NCBI GenBank assembly: GCA_023055505.1
Contig: JALIRH010000002.1
Location: forward strand, 54,680,733 to 54,744,732
Direction of reading: 5' to 3'
From: Callipepla californica brunnescens
Taxonomy: Eukaryota > Chordata > Aves > Galliformes > Odontophoridae
Length of the DNA stretch: 64,000 nucleotides
Shown: positions 60,451-64,000 of the stretch, piece after piece
How positions within the stretch are numbered: the stretch's first letter is position 1
Layout of the letters: each line of letters begins with the position of its first letter
The notes under the pieces: model-generated
Told to the model about the DNA's origin: nothing
What the model saw: only the letters and a program-made list of their open reading frames with translations
Database searches by the model: none
Made by a program: the position numbers and the translations under genes

Positions 60451-63400
60451 AGTAAGTCCCAAGTACTAGAATGTAGTTACTCTTGTTAAAGACAAAATAA
60501 TGTGGCATTTTTCCCTGAGTTAGAGGAATGGAATACCTTTGATAATAAGAATGCATTGCTCTGTTTATTTGAAAGGGAAAAACTGCTTCATTTTTCCACT
60601 TGCAAGTACATCTGAAGGAAAAAGTAAACATCTTCCCTGCTCTAAGAACTGATAAACTTTGCTTAATCAAAAGTAAAAAGCCCAGAAGAGGTGACTTTCT
60701 TCTCTAAAGAAAACTTTGAGTCTTAACTCCTTTCTGCCCATTCGAGTCTGTGCTGTGTGTCTGTTCCTTTAAGGAAATGATAATAAGCCCTTGCTGACCC
60801 TGGGATCAAAGCTCATGAGTCAACATCTATCCTTTACAGCAAAGTAGCTCTCTTTCTATGTAGGCCTCAACAGGGCTGCCTCTTTAATTCTGGATTTGAT
60901 ATCTGTTATTCCTCCCTCTTCTCCAACAATAGAGCCCAGTAGACAGAGAACAGACAGAAGAAATAAAAAAAAAAAAACTGTCTGAGATGGATGTTAAGAC
61001 TTGGAGGTCATTAAAAGATGAACAAGTCTGTGTGTGAGTAGAGGCAATTATGAAATAGTAGGTTTCCATCAATTTGTTTTCCAGACTTCACAGGAGAATG
61101 GGCAAACTACTTCTTCTCAGCACTTCAGTGCTGTTAGTTTATGTAAATACATGGGAGGATCAGGACTTTTTATCTGAGAACTAGCCACTATTCTCAGCTG
61201 GACACATTTCAGTGCCTGGTTCAAGTTCTACCTTAGTGATCCTTGTATGGAAGTTCGAATGGAATGAGTGGCCTGTGCAGACCTTGGGCACATCAGATCT
61301 GTTACTACTAGTTCGTTTTCAGACTTACACTGTGAATCTTGAACTGATTTCTTTTTTTTTTTTTTTTTTTTGTCTTATGTTGGTTCAATTAGCACATTTA
61401 ATCACAGGTTACATTTCTGAGATGTGTAGATTTAGTAATTCTAAATGAAAGGAAAGTAAAAGTTTTTTCTCTTTCTGAAATTTTCTTTCTGAGGCTACTA
61501 TACAGAATCACATACCCCCTTCTGTCATATGAGTCAAAACTTTCTCTCCATTTGGGGATATTAAAGAATATTATATATACTAAGAACCTAAGTTTTGTTT
61601 CTCATATATGTGACTGGGTCTAACTGACTGTGACAAAAAAGTTACCTATTATGTAGTATTGAGGAATGCAAACCTGCTGGAACAGTTACTCTCAACGCTG
61701 ACCTGACACAATTTTAAGGGTCAAGGTGAATACCAATCAGTAGGAAAATGCCATTATTTACCACAAATAAACAGAATTACCTGTTTTTAAACACCAAGAT
61801 CATTTGTTTCATATTCTGTCCACCTTGGGCTGGTTAGAGCAAATTAGATTATGTGCTAATCAGCTCAAGACTTGTGCTGAAATCACAGAAACCTCTTATT
61901 TGATTTTCTTGCAGTAATTCTTACATAAATTATATGCCCAATGAACAATGCAGAAGTATTTAACCTTGTTGGGGCCCAATACTGCAACTTTTTATGTAAC
62001 TAATGCTGAGTGGTTTTATCACATTAAATAGAACTCCTCAAATGGATAAAGACTGCATAACGGACATGGAGGGAAAATAGTTTTCCGGTCTGACAACAGC
62101 ATATATATATATATAACTTACTATAATCAAGTCTGTACCTTATGCATCCTAATTTTACAGAATTCAGAAACTAGCATGATTAGTTGCTTCTTTTCAAAAC
62201 TATCAGGATTGGAGTGGTAAGACCAACACTGAACAATTATCACCTTATATTAGAATGAGATTCCATTTAGATATGAGAGGTCAGGGAACAGCTAAGTCAG
62301 TCCTTTCTTAATTTCAGTTTCATTAGTTTTCACATTATGTTTGTCACGGCTACATTAAAATAAGTCTTAAATCAAATAATCTATGGAGAATATAGGAATG
62401 AAAAACTGAGGAGAAAGTTTCTATTGTTTTACTTGCCACATAAGCTCTGACAAATAATATAAACATTGTTTTCAAATCTTAACTGGCAGCAATAATGTAT
62501 AATATCCTCTGTGAGTTTTACTTCACTCAGAGAAAAGGAATACCTGCACAATCTTATCTAGACTCAGTGTGCAGACTATACATATATACCCAATACTCCC
62601 AAATATACCGAAGAAATTATGACTTATTAACAGTATTTTTATATTTGTTACGTCATAATTTCAATATATTTCAATATATTTACTTGTCCCACTATCTCAG
62701 GAGCATATTCATTGACTTCAGTGAGATTCAAATCAGTGATTCAAAGGTGACTGCCTTGAAATCAGTATGCATTTTAAAAATTCATATTCCTATGTTATAT
62801 TTCATGGAAAGTTTTTTTTACTTTGTCAACTTTCAGGCCTCTGTGAGAATATTTATGCTTATTATCAATAAAAAAAGAACAGGAAGAAATACATGATCTG
62901 TGTAACATTTAAGAGCAAGGAGCTACCTGCATGAAAATCCTTATCTAATGCTGGAATTTGAGTAGTAAAAATAATTTCATGCTTATCAGAGTCCACGATC
63001 CTATTTGTGGAAGAGTCAATTTTACTATAAAAACAGTTTCTAAACTATGGGGAAAAACATTTATTTTTCTCTCTTACTATTTAATTAGCTGTGGTCAGTG
63101 CTTGTAAGATTTGGAATCTCTAACAGAGAGGTTAGAGGGGAAGAAAAGCATGTTACCTTAGCTGTGCATATACCTCTCAGTAACATTGCAATAACTTGAA
63201 AAATAAAGATATTTCAGGCTTTGAAAATTTGTATTTTCAAAGATTAACCAGTTTGAAAACAAATTAATCCACTACAAGTCACTCAATATTTAGGAAAGGC
63301 ACAGCCCCACCCTATCTTTCCATACCTTGTTCCTAAAACAGATTTGTCAAGGAGAGTCTGGGAGTGACTTAAACTCAGCTGTCCAATATGCCACAGTAGG

Positions 63401-64000
63401 ATTGCAAGGAATTCCTGATCCTGGATGAGGAAGCCACATGTATGACTAGTAGGACAATAACTTGAACTCTATGTATATTTCCTCTGGTCATGCCAATCCA
63501 TGCAACTTTTGTAAGAGTTGCTAATAAATATATTCCTTTGGGGTCTGATAGACAAACTGCCAAATTAGAAATTAAACTTACCAAGAAATCATAAGAAGAA
63601 TTATTGCATGGACACGTATTAGGTTTTTTAGTTGGTGTCTAGTACAATTCTAACGTAAATACTCAGATTTAAAATTTCAACTTAGCAAAGTCAACTTTTT
63701 GATGCCTCAGAGGTGAGGGCAGATCCCTCTGTGGCACTTAATTACACAGTATATGAGCAAAACATCTGTAGGCTGGTCTGTGCAATAGTGTCTGATCAAC
63801 AATCTACAAACCTGAGAGTTCTTTTAGTTCAAGGTAAAGATACTCCAGGTTTATGCATCCAGGGATTTCCTTCACTACAGGCGAACTCATGGCCACTCTG
63901 AGGGTCAGCACCAGGAGACAAGACACTACATAAATTCCCGAAATGGGGATGAAAAAAGAAGCAGCGGCACAATGAATTGTTGCTGGATGAATTTCCCGCT
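60451..64000. other. Single-copy noncoding DNA, no gene recognised
   Basis: No gene is recognised to the end of the window. Simple repeats: 14 A at about 60,965-60,978, 20 T at 61,352-61,371, and a 15-base AT run at 62,101-62,115. A small tandem TTTCAATATA pair lies at about 62,658-62,680. Confidence 0.65.
61352..61371 (+). repeat. Run of 20 T
   Basis: Uninterrupted homopolymer after GAACTGATTTC. No transcript body or repeat adjoins it. Confidence 0.9.

Overview
ORGANISM AND GENERAL CHARACTER. The window is A+T-rich vertebrate DNA, almost certainly from a bird and perhaps a galliform. The main evidence is eight CR1 LINE copies. Seven keep the CR1 3' region, most of them with traces of the ATTCTRTG-type octamer end. 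There is no bacterial layout: no operons, and no long ORF with a recognisable protein. I recognise no host protein-coding exon, tRNA, rRNA, known ncRNA, LTR retrovirus or CRISPR array. The window reads as a gene desert or the inside of a very long intron. LAYOUT. 1-3.5 kb is single-copy DNA with an unusually good back-to-back 3'/5' splice-site signal at 2,981-3,006. 3.5-6.6 kb holds two antisense CR1 copies; the second is the longest in the window, about 1.55 kb, and carries a broken reverse transcriptase. 6.6-18.6 kb is single-copy sequence with one short CR1 (14.2 kb), a 15-bp perfect inverted repeat (12.76 kb), a 21-bp palindrome (10.49 kb) and two more juxtaposed splice signals (16.12 and 17.73 kb). 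18.6-19.2 kb is a sense CR1 whose 3' end contains a fourth such signal. 19.2-39.8 kb is mostly unique, with microsatellites, a TAATC homeodomain-type motif cluster (25.7 kb), an internal CR1 scrap (32.9 kb) and a run of 44 T (38.35 kb). 39.8-53.6 kb has one CR1, a Z-DNA-prone (CA)/(CG) run (42.54 kb), and the part most suggestive of regulatory DNA: a triple DR1 nuclear-receptor motif (46.5 kb), homeodomain-motif-rich DNA (48.2 kb) and two exon-like stretches (47.9 and 49.9 kb). 53.6-57.5 kb has two CR1 copies around a 100-bp pyrimidine tract. 59.4-60.4 kb is the most unusual region: at least five inverted repeats plus three diverged 45-bp tandem units, in sequence I cannot assign to any known repeat. 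HOW IT MIGHT WORK. All four good juxtaposed splice signals are on the + strand, which fits, but does not prove, a long + strand intron with ratchet (recursive) splice points. Conserved-looking noncoding blocks would then be intronic or intergenic enhancers. LIMITS. I could not align, fold or search anything. CR1 limits are good to about 10-50 bp, and all conservation and regulatory statements are inference.
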